Below, piece by piece: positions 10,433 through 21,237 of a stretch of DNA of 64,000 nt. Position 1 is the first letter of the stretch, and each line of letters begins with the position of its first letter. The stretch comes from Hirsutella rhossiliensis. Lineage: Eukaryota; Ascomycota; Sordariomycetes; Hypocreales; Ophiocordycipitaceae. The stretch covers positions 7,006,001 to 7,070,000 of the forward strand of contig NW_025408668.1 of the NCBI RefSeq assembly GCF_020360975.1. The letters run 5' to 3'. A model generated the notes under the pieces. It made no database searches. It saw only the letters and a list, made by a program, of their open reading frames with translations, and was not told the origin of the DNA. The position numbers were made by a program, and so were the translations under genes.

Positions 10433-12479
10433 ATGCTTTGCAGAGCAGCTCTGCGAAGAGCCAGCCCGCGACTACCCACCGGACCAGCAGCAGCCATGGC
10501 CGCAGTCAACCTTGCCACCGACTCTCGGCGAGCGCAGTCTGAGGTTGCCTCCTCGCCGTCACTACAAGACCTGGACAAGTCGTGGCGCTTCACGCAGTCG
10601 CTGCCTCCGGACCCCTTCTACCCGACCCCGGCCGCGTCGCACAAGACGCCCCGAGACCAGCTCGCGCCGCGCCAGGTTCGGGGCGCCCTCTTCACCTGGG
10701 TCCGGCCCGAACAGCAAAAGGACCCGGAGCTGCTGGCCGTGAGTCCGGCCGCTCTGCGAGACCTGGGTCTCAGCGAGGACGAGGCCACGACCAAGGACTT
10801 TGGGGACTTCGTGGCGGGCAACAAGCTCTACGGCTGGGACGAGGACAAGCTGGAGGGCGGCTACCCTTGGGCGCAGTGCTACGGGGGCTTTCAGTTTGGC
10901 CAGTGGGCGGGTCAGCTCGGCGATGGGAGAGCCATATCGCTCTTCGAGACCACCAACCCGTCTACTGGCGTGCGCCACGAACTGCAGCTCAAGGGCGCCG
11001 GACTGACGCCCTACTCGCGATTCGCCGACGGCAAGGCGGTGCTGCGGTCGAGCATCCGCGAGTTCGTCGTGTCAGAGGCCCTCAATGCGCTCAAGATTCC
11101 AACCACGCGCGCCCTGTCGCTCACCCTACTGCCGCATTCCAAAGTCATGCGCGAGACCATCGAACCTGGCGCGATAGTCCTGCGGTTCGCCCAGTCTTGG
11201 CTACGGCTCGGCAACTTTGATATCCTGCGCGCCCGCGGCGACAGAGCCCTGATCCGGAAGCTGGCCACGTACATCGCCGAGCATGTCTTTGGCGGCTGGG
11301 AGACGCTGCCCGGCCGGCTCAACGACCCGGATGCGCCTGGCGCATCGTTGACACCGACACGCGGGGTGTCGGCCGACGGCGTCCAGGGCCCCGATGATGC
11401 GGCGGAGAATCGCTTCACCAGGCTGTACAGGGAGGTGGTGAGGAGAAATGCCGCAACAGTGGCCGCTTGGCAGGCGTACGGGTTTATGAATGGCGTCTTG
11501 GTACAGTCCCCCGTTCGTTCCTCTTTCGAGGCGTGGCTAATCAATGCGGCAGAACACGGACAATACGTCAATCTACGGCTTGTCCATGGACTTTGGCCCG
11601 TTTGCCTTTATGGACAACTTTGACCCGTCGTATACCCCCAACCACGACGACCATATGTTGCGATACAGCTACAAGAACCAGCCAACCATTATCTGGTGGA
11701 ATCTAGTGCGGTTTGGAGAAGCAGTGGGCGAGTTGATAGGCGTAGGCGCCGACGTCGACGACCCTACTTTTGTCGATGAAGGCGTCAAAGAGGGGCAAGA
11801 GGAAGCCATCGTCGCCCGCGCCGAGAAGCTCATCACACAGGCGGGCGAAGAATACAAGGCTGTATTCCTGGCAGAGTACAAGAGGTTGATGATTGCTCGG
11901 CTGGGGCTGCGGCGCTTCAACGAGTCCGACTTTGACGAGCTGTTCAGCGGCGCGCTCGACACGATGGAGGCCCTGGAGCTTGACTTTAATCACTTTTTTC
12001 GTCGGCTAAGCGGCATCCGGCTGGCAGATATTTCGACCGCGGACACGAGGAGACAAAAGGCGTCCGTCTTCTTCCACAAAGAAGGGGCGCCGAAGTCAGT
12101 TGGCGACGGGGAAGCACGGAAGCAGCTTGGCGCGTGGCTCGAGAAATGGCATAGAAGGGTGACCGAGGACTGGGGCGTCGAAGACGGGAGTGTCCCTGCC
12201 GCCGCGGATGAGGAGAGGATCAGGGCCATGAAGCGTGTCAATCCCAGCTTTGTCCCTCGCGGCTGGATCTTGGACGAGGTCATTCGGCGCGTGGAGAAGG
12301 AGGGCGAGCGAGACGTCTTGGGCCGCATCATGCACATGGCGCTCAATCCGTTTGAGGAAGAGTGGGATGGCAGGGTGGTAGATGGCGTCGCGTGGAAAGG
12401 CGATGCCGAGGAAGAGAAGCGATGGACGGGCGATGTGCCGCGGACGGAGCGGGCAATGCAATGTAGCTGCAGCTCTTGA
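10433..12479 (+). CDS. Mitochondrial SelO-family protein AMPylase (Cys form)
   Basis: Exons 10433-11500 and 11553-12479, with one 52-nt GT..AG intron joining GFMNGVL to NTDNTSIYGLSMDFGPF; 664 aa. The SelO/YdiU/Fmp40 pseudokinase fold is clear: GNKLYGWDEDKLEGGYPWAQCYGGFQFGQWAGQLGDGRA, then LQLKGAGLTPYSRFADGKAVLRSSIREF, then DFGPFAFMDNFDP and NQPTIIWWNL. The C-terminus ends CSCSS, the fungal Cys equivalent of the selenocysteine tail, so no recoding is needed. The family transfers AMP to protein substrates and acts in mitochondrial redox homeostasis. Start chosen at 10433 because MLCRAALRRASPRLPTG is a good mitochondrial presequence. An upstream in-frame ATG at 10283 would add 50 poorly structured residues. 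Confidence 0.93.
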
Positions 12480-13038
12480 GCTTTGGCGGGCGACTTTGAA
12501 GCCATCAAGACGTCGCATCGCGGTGCTATGGTGCTACGAAATGTCACGAAGCGGATTGCTGCATCGGAAATGTAACGACCGGCGGTAAGAGGCAACGCTC
12601 AATGAGATGAATAAATCTCTCCCATGCTTCCATAATCGGCGTATTACTTGCTCTGGAGCACAAGATAGAGGAAGACTCGACTGTAGCGGCATGACTACAG
12701 AAGCAGACAGCCGCTCAAGCTCACCTACAATAAAATGTGCTCGGGTACAATTATGGAGAGGAAAGGAAGAAAAGAGGGAGAGAAAGGGTCGCGAGCAAAA
12801 TTCTACTAAAAAGACGGGCTGGGCCGATGGGGCGGTTCTGGCCTGAGGCAGCCGACATCTGGCCAATCAGCGCTCTTGTAAATTAATCGAGGCTCTGGAT
12901 TAGCTTAGCTCCCCCCATGGCCCGTCCGAGCCAGTTCTCCCGCAGACGGACGTCAACGACTGAGCCGTCCCCCATTCTCCCTCCCTCCCCGCCCGTGCCC
13001 TGCATCGCCGACTCCCTTCACTCCGTCAAGGCGACACG
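12480..13038. promoter_or_regulatory. SelO 3' flank and promoter of the complex I 78-kDa gene
   Basis: 559 bp. The left half is AT-rich 3' UTR. The right half holds a CCAAT box and a CT-rich leader just before the start codon of the complex I gene. No other gene was recognised. Confidence 0.55.
12863..12867 (+). promoter_or_regulatory. CCAAT box upstream of the complex I 78-kDa gene
   Basis: GGCCAATCAGCG, 172 bp before the start codon at 13039. This is a near-ideal site for the HAP/CCAAT-binding complex, which commonly activates nuclear genes for respiratory proteins. Function is inferred from sequence and position only. Confidence 0.5.
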
Positions 13039-15566
13039 ATGCTCCGACACTCTCTGGCACGTTCGGCTTGGCGGACGGGCAGGCGGGCCGCCAACCCTAC
13101 GCGGGCCTTTGCGACAACACCGCAGCGCCACGCCGAGGTCGAACTGACAGTTGGTGAGCATTGCGCGATATCCCCTGCCCATTGGAAGTTCCATGGGTGC
13201 TAACGCGGCTCTAGACGGGAAAAAGGTCTCGATTGAAGGTACCCGGCGATGCATGCTGAGCCCCGACGCCTCCTGTTGCTGACGGCTGAGATAGCTGGCT
13301 CTGCCCTGATCCAAGCTTGCGAGAAAGCTGGCGTTACCATTCCTAGGTGGGATTGAGCTCCCCGACACCATCTATTAAGTGACAACCCGGGCTAATTGTG
13401 ACTCCAGATTCTGCTACCATGAGTACGAGAACCACCACACATTTCCCACCCCACTGAACCGACTCTAACGACGGCTCAAGGAAACTTATGATTGCTGGGA
13501 ATTGCCGCATGTGCCTGGTCGAGGTGGAAAGGGCCCCGAAGCCCGTAGCCTCCTGTGCCTGGCCAGTGCAGCCCGGCATGGTGGTCAAGACAAACTCGCC
13601 CCTCACCCACAAGGCTCGCGAGGGCGTCATGGAGTTCCTCCTTGCCAACCATCCCCTCGACTGCCCCATCTGCGACCAAGGTGGTGAGTGCGACTTGCAA
13701 GACCAGTCGATGCGCTACGGCGCCGATCGAGGCCGATTCCACGAGACGGGAGGTAAACGAGCCGTCGAGGACAAGAACATTGGGCCCTTGATCAAGACGT
13801 CCATGAACCGATGCATTCACTGCACCCGATGTGTGCGTTTTGCCAACGATATCGCTGGCGCCCCCGAGCTCGGCTCGACTGGCCGAGGCAACGACCTGCA
13901 GATCGGCACCTATCTCGAAAAGAACCTCGACTCCGAACTTTCTGGAAACGTCATCGACCTTTGTCCCGTCGGCGCCCTGACATCCAAGCCGTACGCTTTC
14001 AGGGCCCGTCCTTGGGAGCTGAAGCACACCGAGTCGGTCGACGTGCTCGACGGCTTGGGCTCCAGCATCCGCGTCGACTCGAGAGGCCTCGAGGTCATGC
14101 GCGTTCTCCCCCGCCTCAACGACGATGTCAACGAGGAATGGATCAACGACAAGACCAGATTCGCCTGCGACGGTCTTAAGACGCAGCGCCTGACGATGCC
14201 CCTGATCCGACGAGAGGGCAAGTTCGAGCCCGCAGATTGGGAGGAGGCACTTCACGAGGTGGCCAGAGCTTGGGAACAGAAGAAGCCCCAGGGCAATGAG
14301 TTTAAGATTATCGCTGGTGCCCTGACCGAGGTCGAGTCTCTTGTTGTTGCCAAGGACATGGCCAACAAACTGGGATCCGACAACCTCACCCTGGACACTC
14401 CCAGTGGAAGCCGGCCCCTTGCCCACGGCATCGACGTGCGATCAAACTACCTGTTCAACTCGAGGATCTGGGGCATTGAGGAAACTGACTGCATTTTGAT
14501 CGTCGGAAGCAACCCTCGGCATGAGGCCGCCGTCCTCAACGCCCGCATTCGGAAACAGTGGCTCCGCTCCGACCTCGAGATTGGCGTCGTCGGCGAGACT
14601 TGGGACTCAACCTTTGAGTTTGAGCATTTCGGAACCGACCACGCCTCCCTGAAAAAGGCCCTGGCCGGTCCATTTGGCAAGAAGCTCCAGGCCGCGAAGA
14701 GACCCATGATTATCGTGGGCTCCGGCGTGACGGACCACGCCGATGCCAAGGCGTTCTACGAGACGGTCGGTGGTTTCGTGGATAAGAACTCGGCCAACTT
14801 TATGACAGAGGAATGGGATGGCTACAATGTCCTGCAGAGGGAGGCTTCGAGGGCCGGTGCCTTCGAGGTCGGCTTCGTCACCCCGTCGGCGGCGGTTGCC
14901 GAGACCAAGCCCAAGTTTGTGTGGCTGCTGGGTGCCGACGAGTTCAGCGAGGCGGACATTCCCAAGGACGCCTTTGTCGTCTATCAGGGGCACCATGGTG
15001 ACCGCGGTGCGCAGATTGCTGACATTGTGCTGCCAGGCGCCGCCTACACGGAGAAGGCGGGCACCTACATCAATACCGAGGGGCGGGTGCAGATGACGCG
15101 TGCAGCCACGTCGCTACCCGGCGCTGCGCGAACCGACTGGAAGATCCTCCGCGCGGCCGGCGAGTTCCTGGACGCGCCCCTGCCCTACGACGACGTGTCC
15201 GCCGTCCGGGATCGCATGGCGGAAATCAGCCCGGCCCTGGCGGCCTACGACGTGGTTGAGCCCGTCTCTCTGCGGCAACTGAGCAAGGTGCAACTGGTGG
15301 ACCACAACAAGGGAGCCAAGGCGGGCGGCTCGCCTCTGAAGAGGGTCATTGACAACTTTTATTTCACAGACGTCATCTCTAGAAGGTATGCCCCCTCTTC
15401 TTTGCCTTTGCCGCGGGCCTCCTGGCGCTAACTCAAGGTCCTTGCCAGCTCACCAACAATGGCCCGGTGTTCGGCGGCCAAGGCCACCGGAGACCCGAGG
15501 ACTAACTTGATGGCGCCGGGCATGGAGGAAGATAAGCCCATGGGCCAGGTCGCGTACGGGGTATGA
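13039..15566 (+). CDS. nuo78: NADH:ubiquinone oxidoreductase 78-kDa (75-kDa/NDUFS1) subunit
   Basis: Six exons: 13039-13153, 13215-13238, 13295-13346, 13408-13422, 13481-15385 and 15449-15566, giving 742 aa. The N-terminus MLRHSLARSAWRTGRRA is an Arg-rich mitochondrial presequence. The [2Fe-2S] ferredoxin domain follows (VELTVDGKKVSIE, FCYHEKLMIAGNCRMC). Next come the His-ligated cluster HPLDCPICDQGGECDLQD and the four-cysteine set in CIHCTRC and DLCPVGAL, then the molybdopterin-oxidoreductase-like fold. The end, SSPTMARCSAAKATGDP to MGQVAYGV, is typical of fungal orthologs. It is the largest iron-sulfur subunit of the complex I N-module in the matrix. The 24-nt and 15-nt exons are unusually small, but each junction restores conserved residues. 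Confidence 0.96.
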
Positions 15567-15908
15567 ACGAGGATGGCGGCTGTATCAAAATAGAAAGACG
15601 ATTCCTTGGGTCCGTTGTGAAGTGGGTATGAATATGTACATATAGGATGCCGGATTGAGGGCGGGCAATGGGGATCAGTCATTTGACCACGGCTAATCCC
15701 TTGAATAACAGCAAGCGTGCCGTTTGCCCAGAATGCCAAGCAGGTTGAGTTCGGCCATGGCCGCAAGCCATGGTTGACGCGTAATCGATCCCGGCCGTGC
15801 CTGGGGTAGACGAGTCGACGGCAGGCCAAGGAGCCGTTAGGTTCTGCGGCGCGGCGCGGCACCCGACTTGAGGATGCCGGGTAAGGGGCGAGAAGACCTG
15901 GGCCTGTA
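15567..15908. other. Convergent 3' region, nuo78 / 250-aa gene
   Basis: 342 bp between two stop codons, containing both 3' untranslated regions. Nothing further was recognised. Confidence 0.55.
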
Positions 15909-16661
15909 CTACTGGGCCACCTTTTCAATCTCTCGCTTGAGCGCGTGCTGGTAGAGGCCCTTTGTGTGAGCGGCGTGGGCGTCGAAGCCCCTGAGCTCGT
16001 CGAGGGCTCTCGACACGGCGGCCATGAGCTCCTTGCTTGCCCACTCGCGCGGGTTGGCAGGCTGGCGGGCCTTGGAGAAGTCGGGCAGCGGGATGACTTC
16101 GGGGAGGACGGCCTCGTGGGAGGCCTCCATATTGGCAATCATGGCGGCGCGGTCGGCGGGGGCGAGGATGCCGGGGGGTCGCGGCGGCGGGAGGGAGGCA
16201 GAAGACGGGTGATGGTGCTGGGGCAGGTGGCGCTGTGTGTCGCGGCTGGACCCGGCGGGGGTGGCGGCGAGGCGGGCTTCGTCGGCGGCGGCCTGGCGCA
16301 GGATGCGGATGCACTCGCGGCGGACGAGGGCGCGGATGTTGGCGCGGACGTGGGCGGCGTGGGTGTCGAGCTCTGCGAGGACGGCGTTGAGGTCGGCGAT
16401 GCGGTCTGACGGTGCGGCGGCCGCAGAAGGAGGAGGAGCCGTCGAGGGCGAGGCGGCGGCGAGGTCGGTAGTTATGGGCACGAAGATGGACGCGGCGGTG
16501 GACCGGAGCAAGGGGATGGTCTCGTCGTCGTCGTCGTCGTCGTCGTGCGTGGCCGGGCCGCCGGCGCTGCTGGCCTGGTGGTGGGTTGGCTTGTTGGCGG
16601 CTGATGGCGGGGGAGGCGAGCGCATGCGTTGCGGGCGCGAGGGGACGAGTGCGTGGTTCAT
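15909..16661 (-). CDS. Uncharacterised 250-aa protein
   Basis: Single exon on the minus strand, ATG 16661-16659. No family was recognised. Residues 1-90 are Pro/Ser/Ala-rich with an Asp run encoded by a (TCG)n microsatellite (about 16522-16545). Residues about 85-135 (IADLNAVLAELDTHAAHVRAN, then REC..ILRQAA) and 180-250 (VLPEVIPLPDFSKARQPANP, then a helical tail ending KREIEKVAQ) are probably alpha-helical. The IPLPDFSKARQP segment and following helix look like a conserved core. No signal peptide or membrane helix. High GC and low-complexity stretches make long frames more likely by chance here, so confidence is moderate. Confidence 0.6.
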   Translation of the reverse strand: MNHALVPSRPQRMRSPPPPSAANKPTHHQASSAGGPATHDDDDDDDETIPLLRSTAASIFVPITTDLAAASPSTAPPPSAAAAPSDRIADLNAVLAELDTHAAHVRANIRALVRRECIRILRQAAADEARLAATPAGSSRDTQRHLPQHHHPSSASLPPPRPPGILAPADRAAMIANMEASHEAVLPEVIPLPDFSKARQPANPREWASKELMAAVSRALDELRGFDAHAAHTKGLYQHALKREIEKVAQ

Positions 16662-17334
16662 GGCGGCGGCATGACGGGGTGTGGTGGCGGAGGCTTGTTG
16701 CTTGGCGGCCAGGTGGTCGTCGTCAAAGAAGTCGGAGGAAGTCGATGGCGGCCGTTTCGTCGTCTTGTCTGGGCGGGGATTGGGTGGGTAGGTCGGCAGG
16801 TCAGACAGGCAGCAAACGGCGGCGAGGATAAAGGTGGCGGGGGTTTGCTTGGTGCATTCGTTTATGATGGAAGCAGGTCAAGGTCGGGCCGTCGGTCGTG
16901 ACAAGGAGAGAGAGATGATGACGAGGGTCCCTGCGCGGACCCGGACGGTAGCTCCCGGCGAAGCACAAGGCGCAATGCGGGGCGTCGCCAGAGGAGAGAC
17001 ATCTGCAGCGGCTCTCAGTTGCGTCTGTCGTGTCCACGGCCTCCAGCATGCAGACACTGCTCTCCGTCGTCTCTTACATATTGTACAGTACATGCATATC
17101 TAGGCCTTCCTTCGCGCATGGTGCGGTCAATCTTGCAAAAGCACTCCCTCATGTGCCGACATTTGTCCAGCAGCCTCCGCGCCCAACACTCCATGCCACC
17201 GTAGTCATGATCCTCCAGGGAGAGTCTCGCCGTGTCTAAACGCGCATTTGCAAACTCAATGTCGGTCGAATGTCGCCGCCCAGGGCGCATCGGCGCCGCC
17301 GGCGATGCTCGTGCGCCGCGAGCCCGCCCGCCGC
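16662..17334. other. Intergenic region between the 250-aa gene and the acyl-CoA-binding gene
   Basis: 673 bp, upstream of the 250-aa gene and downstream of the acyl-CoA-binding gene, both on the minus strand. No additional gene was recognised; several overlapping frames lack protein-like character. Confidence 0.5.
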
Positions 17335-18322
17335 TCACCTCGAGGGGAGCACCTTGCCAACGTACTCTCTGCCAATCTTGAGCGCCGTCCGCACCAGGTC
17401 CTCTAGCCGCCTGTCTTTGCGTCTCCGCATCCACAGCAATATCAGAGCCAGAAGGACGCCGTCGACGACCAGATGCTTCATCATGAGCCACGCCAGCCAC
17501 CCGAACCGGGCCGGGAAGCTGCGCTCTTTCTTCGACCTCCACTCCCGCCCCGTCGAGATCTGCTCCCGCAGCGCCGCAACCTCGGCCGACAGGTTCGTCA
17601 TGGCGCGCTCCATCTTTTTCTGCCAGCGGCTGCTGCTTCTCTCCACGTCCGTCGGCGCGTCGTCCTCGTGCCCCATCTGTTGCTGCGACCGCAACTCGGC
17701 CTCGTCGTGCTCGCTCATCGGGCTGAGCACCTTCATCGGGCCTTCAGTGCCGCTCAGTGGCTGTTGAAAGCGGCGCGTTGCGCTGGCAGAGCCGCCTGCT
17801 TGGGGGGACGAGCTGGAGGAGCTGGGGGCGTTGTGCTTGATCTGATTCCAGACGAATTCGAGTTCGGCCACGAGCTCGGTGGCGTCTCTGGGTAAACCGC
17901 GCGTTAGCAACTTGGCCGTGTCGGACGGAGACGGTCGAGCATACGACGTAGTGGCGTAGCGATGCATCGTCTCGATGAGCGCCTCGACATATCTCCGCTT
18001 GGCCTCGGTGCGGGTCAGTCCCTTTTGGGAGTTCCAAGCGTGCCACTTGTCTCGTTCCCTTTGCAGCTCATCCGCCGTCAGTCCCGGCACGGGTATGGGC
18101 TGCTCCATGACTCCGTCGACATCGCCCTCCATGGCCTGCTTGTAGAGGCCATAGAGGCGCAGGCGGTCCGATGGCGGCGGCCGTGACGCGCCCGTCTTGG
18201 GTATCTTCTTGACGGTATTGAGGGCGTGGACAAAGACTCGATCTATTCCCGTGGCGGGTCAGCACAGGTCAGCACTCGACCGGCCCGGTCGGATCGAAGC
18301 ACGTACCCACGGAGTCGGCCAT
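17335..18322 (-). CDS. Tail-anchored acyl-CoA-binding protein, Atg37/ACBD5-like
   Basis: Two exons on the minus strand, 18322-18307 (16 nt) and 18242-17335, separated by a 64-nt GT..AG intron, giving 307 aa. Splicing rebuilds a full acyl-CoA-binding domain: DRVFVHALNTVKKIP, then SDRLRLYGLYKQAMEGDVDG, then DKWHAWNSQKGLTRTEAKRRYVEAL (residues about 6-105). A Ser-rich acidic linker, a coiled coil (ERAMTNLSAEVAALREQI) and one C-terminal membrane helix (HLVVDGVLLALILLWM) flanked by basic residues follow. This architecture matches fungal Atg37 and mammalian ACBD4/5, peroxisomal membrane proteins in pexophagy and ER contact. The start ATG sits in a strong context (CACCATGG). Peroxisomal location is inferred from architecture. 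Confidence 0.88.
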
Positions 18323-19329
18323 GGTGGCGATGTGGTTGGAAGCCGGGCTGACGGCGCGGTCGAGGGAGAAGGCCGCGCCCCGACGGGACAAAATGGAGGG
18401 CGGTTTTGACGCCTACGTGAGCGGGTGGCGCGGTCAGAGAGGAAGGGCCTGTAGGTTGGAGACGATGCCTGGTGGGGAGTCGGGTGGCAGTATTCGCGCA
18501 ACGGCCAATTGCTATTGCCGCCAGGCTCGTGCCGCCATCCGGGGCCGGGAGATCGAGTGCTTGGCGCGGCGGCTGCGAGGGCGGAGGATTCGGGGGCGGG
18601 ATCGTGAGCGAGGCGCGGATTGAGGTTCTACTCCTGTCTGTCACCAGTCGGGTCGTGATGGGATTGATGGCGGACAGAGCAATCGATGCCGACGGTCAAA
18701 GTAGCCGATTATCTCAGCTACCTACGGAGCCTTGAAACGATGTAGTGTATCTGGGGTACTGATAATAACAGAGTACTGACAAGTTCCGTTGGTACCTGAG
18801 CCTGCAACGCTTGCTGCTGCAACTGTTATGAGCGCCCACACGAGCCGAGGCCCCAGGATACAAAGTACATGTCTCGGCACCCCGAGATTTTTGGCGGGGT
18901 GGATCGCCGTGGAACCGAGGCAAGCCCAGAAGCGCGACTTTTCATTAGCGGTCGATTCTCCGCATTGCACGACAGCCGATCAACAAACTTGGATTCGCTC
19001 CAGATACCGGTGCCTTGACTCACAATCATGTAAAGGTCTTGGAGCGCCAGCTGATGACGCGACGAGTTTCTAGTTCGAGCCGCTGCAGCAAGCCTGTGAT
19101 GTTCCAAGCCTCACCAGGCTCGCAGCTGGCTTCGTACCTTCTCCGGGGGCAGACGATGGCAGGCAGTGCAAAGTGAGCCATCTCGTAGCCTCAGTGCCCG
19201 GGAAAGGAGAGCATTGAATGCTGCAGTCTGGGTATCTATGTATATCGGTATATCATCCATTTGTGCCTTCAAACCAGGCCAATTCATCCTAGACGCCAAT
19301 GTCCTCGCTGCTTGACAATTTCATCTTCT
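18323..19329. other. ACBP upstream region and RNase III 3' flank
   Basis: 1.0 kb. The left part should carry the promoter of the acyl-CoA-binding gene and is GC-rich; the right part is AT-richer 3' flank of the RNase III gene. No gene, repeat array or RNA was recognised. Confidence 0.5.
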
Positions 19330-20511
19330 TCAGCTGGCAGGCCCCTGCTCGTCCACCGACTCGGCTGTCCTCGCAGCCTCCTGAAGCGCCTCCTGGAACG
19401 CCTCCTTCTTCGCCCCGTACAACTTCATCAGCTTCTTATTCTCCAGCGCCATGGTCGCGGCCTTGTGCCCCGCCTCCTTTTTCTGCATGGCCGTGCCTGT
19501 GCCGAGCAACTTGTTCTTCTCGCCCCATCCATCGAGGTAGACGCCAACGGTAAAGAGCGGCATGCCGAAATCCTTGTGTTTGCTGTTTCCAGGAATGTCT
19601 TCGTAGCGGATGGAGACGCCTTTGGCCCCAACAATGGCCCTCAGCCTGTCCTTGGCATTGAGATCCCTAGCGCCTGGCGCGAGGTAGGCTGCTTTGACAT
19701 TGGACGGCGGCAAGCCTGAGAGCAACTTTTCGTTCTCGACAATTTTGTGCCTGATGGTATGACCCCAGAGCGTCTTTAGCCAGCAGACGACATTGGCCAG
19801 ACCGTTTTGGGGGTCCGAGACGATGACCGCAGCGACGTACGCCTCGAACATGTCCCCCTGTGTCTTGAGCTGGTCCTTGTCACTCGATCGCCCCCTTCCC
19901 AGCTCTCCAGATTTGACCAGGTCGGAAGGGAGTTTAGCTCGCAGGTGCATGTCATACTGCCGAAAATACTGGGCTAGAGTGGTGTTGCGAATCAAGAGCT
20001 CCCGCAGCTGAGAGCAACGCCCGGATGGAGTTCGCCCAAAGGTCTGGTAGATCAGGCTCGAGGCAATAAGCTCCAGATACGCATCGCCAAGCCATTCCAA
20101 GCGCTCGTAGTTTTGCACGAGACCAAGTCCAGGGTGAGTAAAGGCAACCTCTTCAAGCTCGGGATCCAGTATCTTGGGCAGAGGCGGCAGGTCGGAAGAT
20201 ATCTCAGACGAAATCCACGGCGTGACGGCGACCAGCGACGGAAGAGCTAGCCCGGAAGCTGCGCGGTCTAGAGCTGTAGAGACTTCACCCGCAGGCGTTG
20301 CTGATTCCCAACCTGCGCTCTCTGTCGAACATTTTCGTTTGCTCGGCGCCTCTGCACCACCAAGACTCTCGCCCGTCTCCAGGCTCGATGCTGGCCGCTT
20401 GGTCATTTCTCTTTCGCTGGATGCAGTGGCAGGCCGTGAGTGGCGTCCAAGTATGGGTCGAACGCCTGCAAGTGTGAGAGTTCGAGGTAGATTTCTGATT
20501 ATCGAGCGCAT
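19330..20511 (-). CDS. Ribonuclease III (Rnt1/Pac1-like)
   Basis: Single exon; 393 aa from ATG 20511. The RNase III catalytic domain shows the signature NYERLEWLGDAYLELIASSL and the second acidic pair in GDMFEAYVAAVIVSD, so all four metal-binding acidic positions are kept. A C-terminal double-stranded RNA-binding domain follows (DRLRAIVGAKGVSIRYEDIP, then LGTGTAMQKKEAGHKAATMAL). Rnt1/Pac1 enzymes cut stem-loops in pre-rRNA and snRNA/snoRNA precursors in the nucleus. Three in-frame starts are possible: 20625, 20511 (MRSIIRNLPRTLTLAGVRP, like a mitochondrial presequence) and 20406 (MTKRPASS, more like a nuclear protein). It is not the mitoribosomal mL44 type. Divergent from mS33. Confidence 0.88.
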   Translation of the reverse strand: MRSIIRNLPRTLTLAGVRPILGRHSRPATASSEREMTKRPASSLETGESLGGAEAPSKRKCSTESAGWESATPAGEVSTALDRAASGLALPSLVAVTPWISSEISSDLPPLPKILDPELEEVAFTHPGLGLVQNYERLEWLGDAYLELIASSLIYQTFGRTPSGRCSQLRELLIRNTTLAQYFRQYDMHLRAKLPSDLVKSGELGRGRSSDKDQLKTQGDMFEAYVAAVIVSDPQNGLANVVCWLKTLWGHTIRHKIVENEKLLSGLPPSNVKAAYLAPGARDLNAKDRLRAIVGAKGVSIRYEDIPGNSKHKDFGMPLFTVGVYLDGWGEKNKLLGTGTAMQKKEAGHKAATMALENKKLMKLYGAKKEAFQEALQEAARTAESVDEQGPAS

Positions 20512-20649
20512 ACGATGAATCTCTGGTTTCCTGTGGAGTGGTGGCTGATAGGCACTGTACAGAGCGCTCTGCATGTACGCGGTACCCTGTACGTACTTTA
20601 TGGCACAGAGCCCCATCTCTAGCATGCCCCACTGAAGGCAAGCTCTTGG

Positions 20650-20654
20650 CCAAT
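20650..20654 (+). promoter_or_regulatory. CCAAT box in the RNase III / mS33 divergent promoter
   Basis: TTGGCCAATCGTC, 100 bp before the mS33 start codon. It fits a HAP-complex site for a nuclear gene of mitochondrial translation. It lies within the short region between the divergent genes, so it could serve both. Confidence 0.45.
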
Positions 20655-20753
20655 CGTCATCGTTTCATCAGTCCACGGTTTTGTCATCTTCAACCTCAAC
20701 CCGAACTCGAAAAATCGTCACCAGTCGCGCGTTGAGCATACGGCCATGCAAAT

Positions 20754-21237
20754 ATGAGTGTCCCCCGTGCGCGGATGCTCGACTTGATGAAGGTATGCAT
20801 CTGCCGACCACGATTGATCCTGCCACCAACTAATGCCCCCCTTAGGCGCAATGCCAGGTCTTCGCGACAATTTACAATCCTGAGGGAACCCGAATGGGCA
20901 ACAAGATCCTGCGGCAGCGCTTAAAGGGGCCCGCGGTAGCCGCCTACTACCCAAGGAAGACGGCGACCATCAAGGATGTTAAGCAAGGTTTTGGTCCTGT
21001 TCTCACGACGTGGGATGAGCAGGAGGAGGACCGACTCGAATACATCGAAGAGTAAGGACGAACGAGACACCCATGGACGGAGAGACAAGCTTGCTGATGC
21101 GTGGGCTCCAGGCTGAAACAGCGTGGAAAGAGCGCACCCAAGAAGAAAAAGGGCCCTCCTGGTATGTGCATCATGCACTGGTTTTGGGATCTTGCGTGGT
21201 TAACCGCCCTACAGTCCAAACTCGGAGGAGGAAGTGA
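20754..21237 (+). CDS. Mitochondrial small ribosomal subunit protein mS33 (Rsm27)
   Basis: Four exons, 20754-20792, 20846-21051, 21112-21161 and 21215-21237, give 105 aa, the usual size for mS33. The core is QVFATIYNPEGTRMGNKILR, then QRLKGPAVAAYYPR and FGPVLTTWDEQEEDRLEYIE, the diagnostic region of MRP-S33/Rsm27, then a Lys/Arg-rich tail ending VQTRRRK. Introns of 53, 60 and 53 nt have GT..AG ends; the first contains CTAAT shortly before its acceptor. Structural component of the mitoribosomal 28S/37S small subunit. The last 8-codon exon is the least certain part, chosen because phase gives an immediate stop after a basic tail. Confidence 0.88.

Noticed and set aside
13476..14426. 316-codon frame antisense to the complex I gene
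   Set aside because: Antisense shadow of a highly conserved exon; no recognisable domain.
19330..20511. Alternative identity of the RNase III gene as mitoribosomal mL44
   Set aside because: mL44 proteins have a degenerate RNase III fold; here all acidic catalytic positions and a full double-stranded RNA-binding domain are present.
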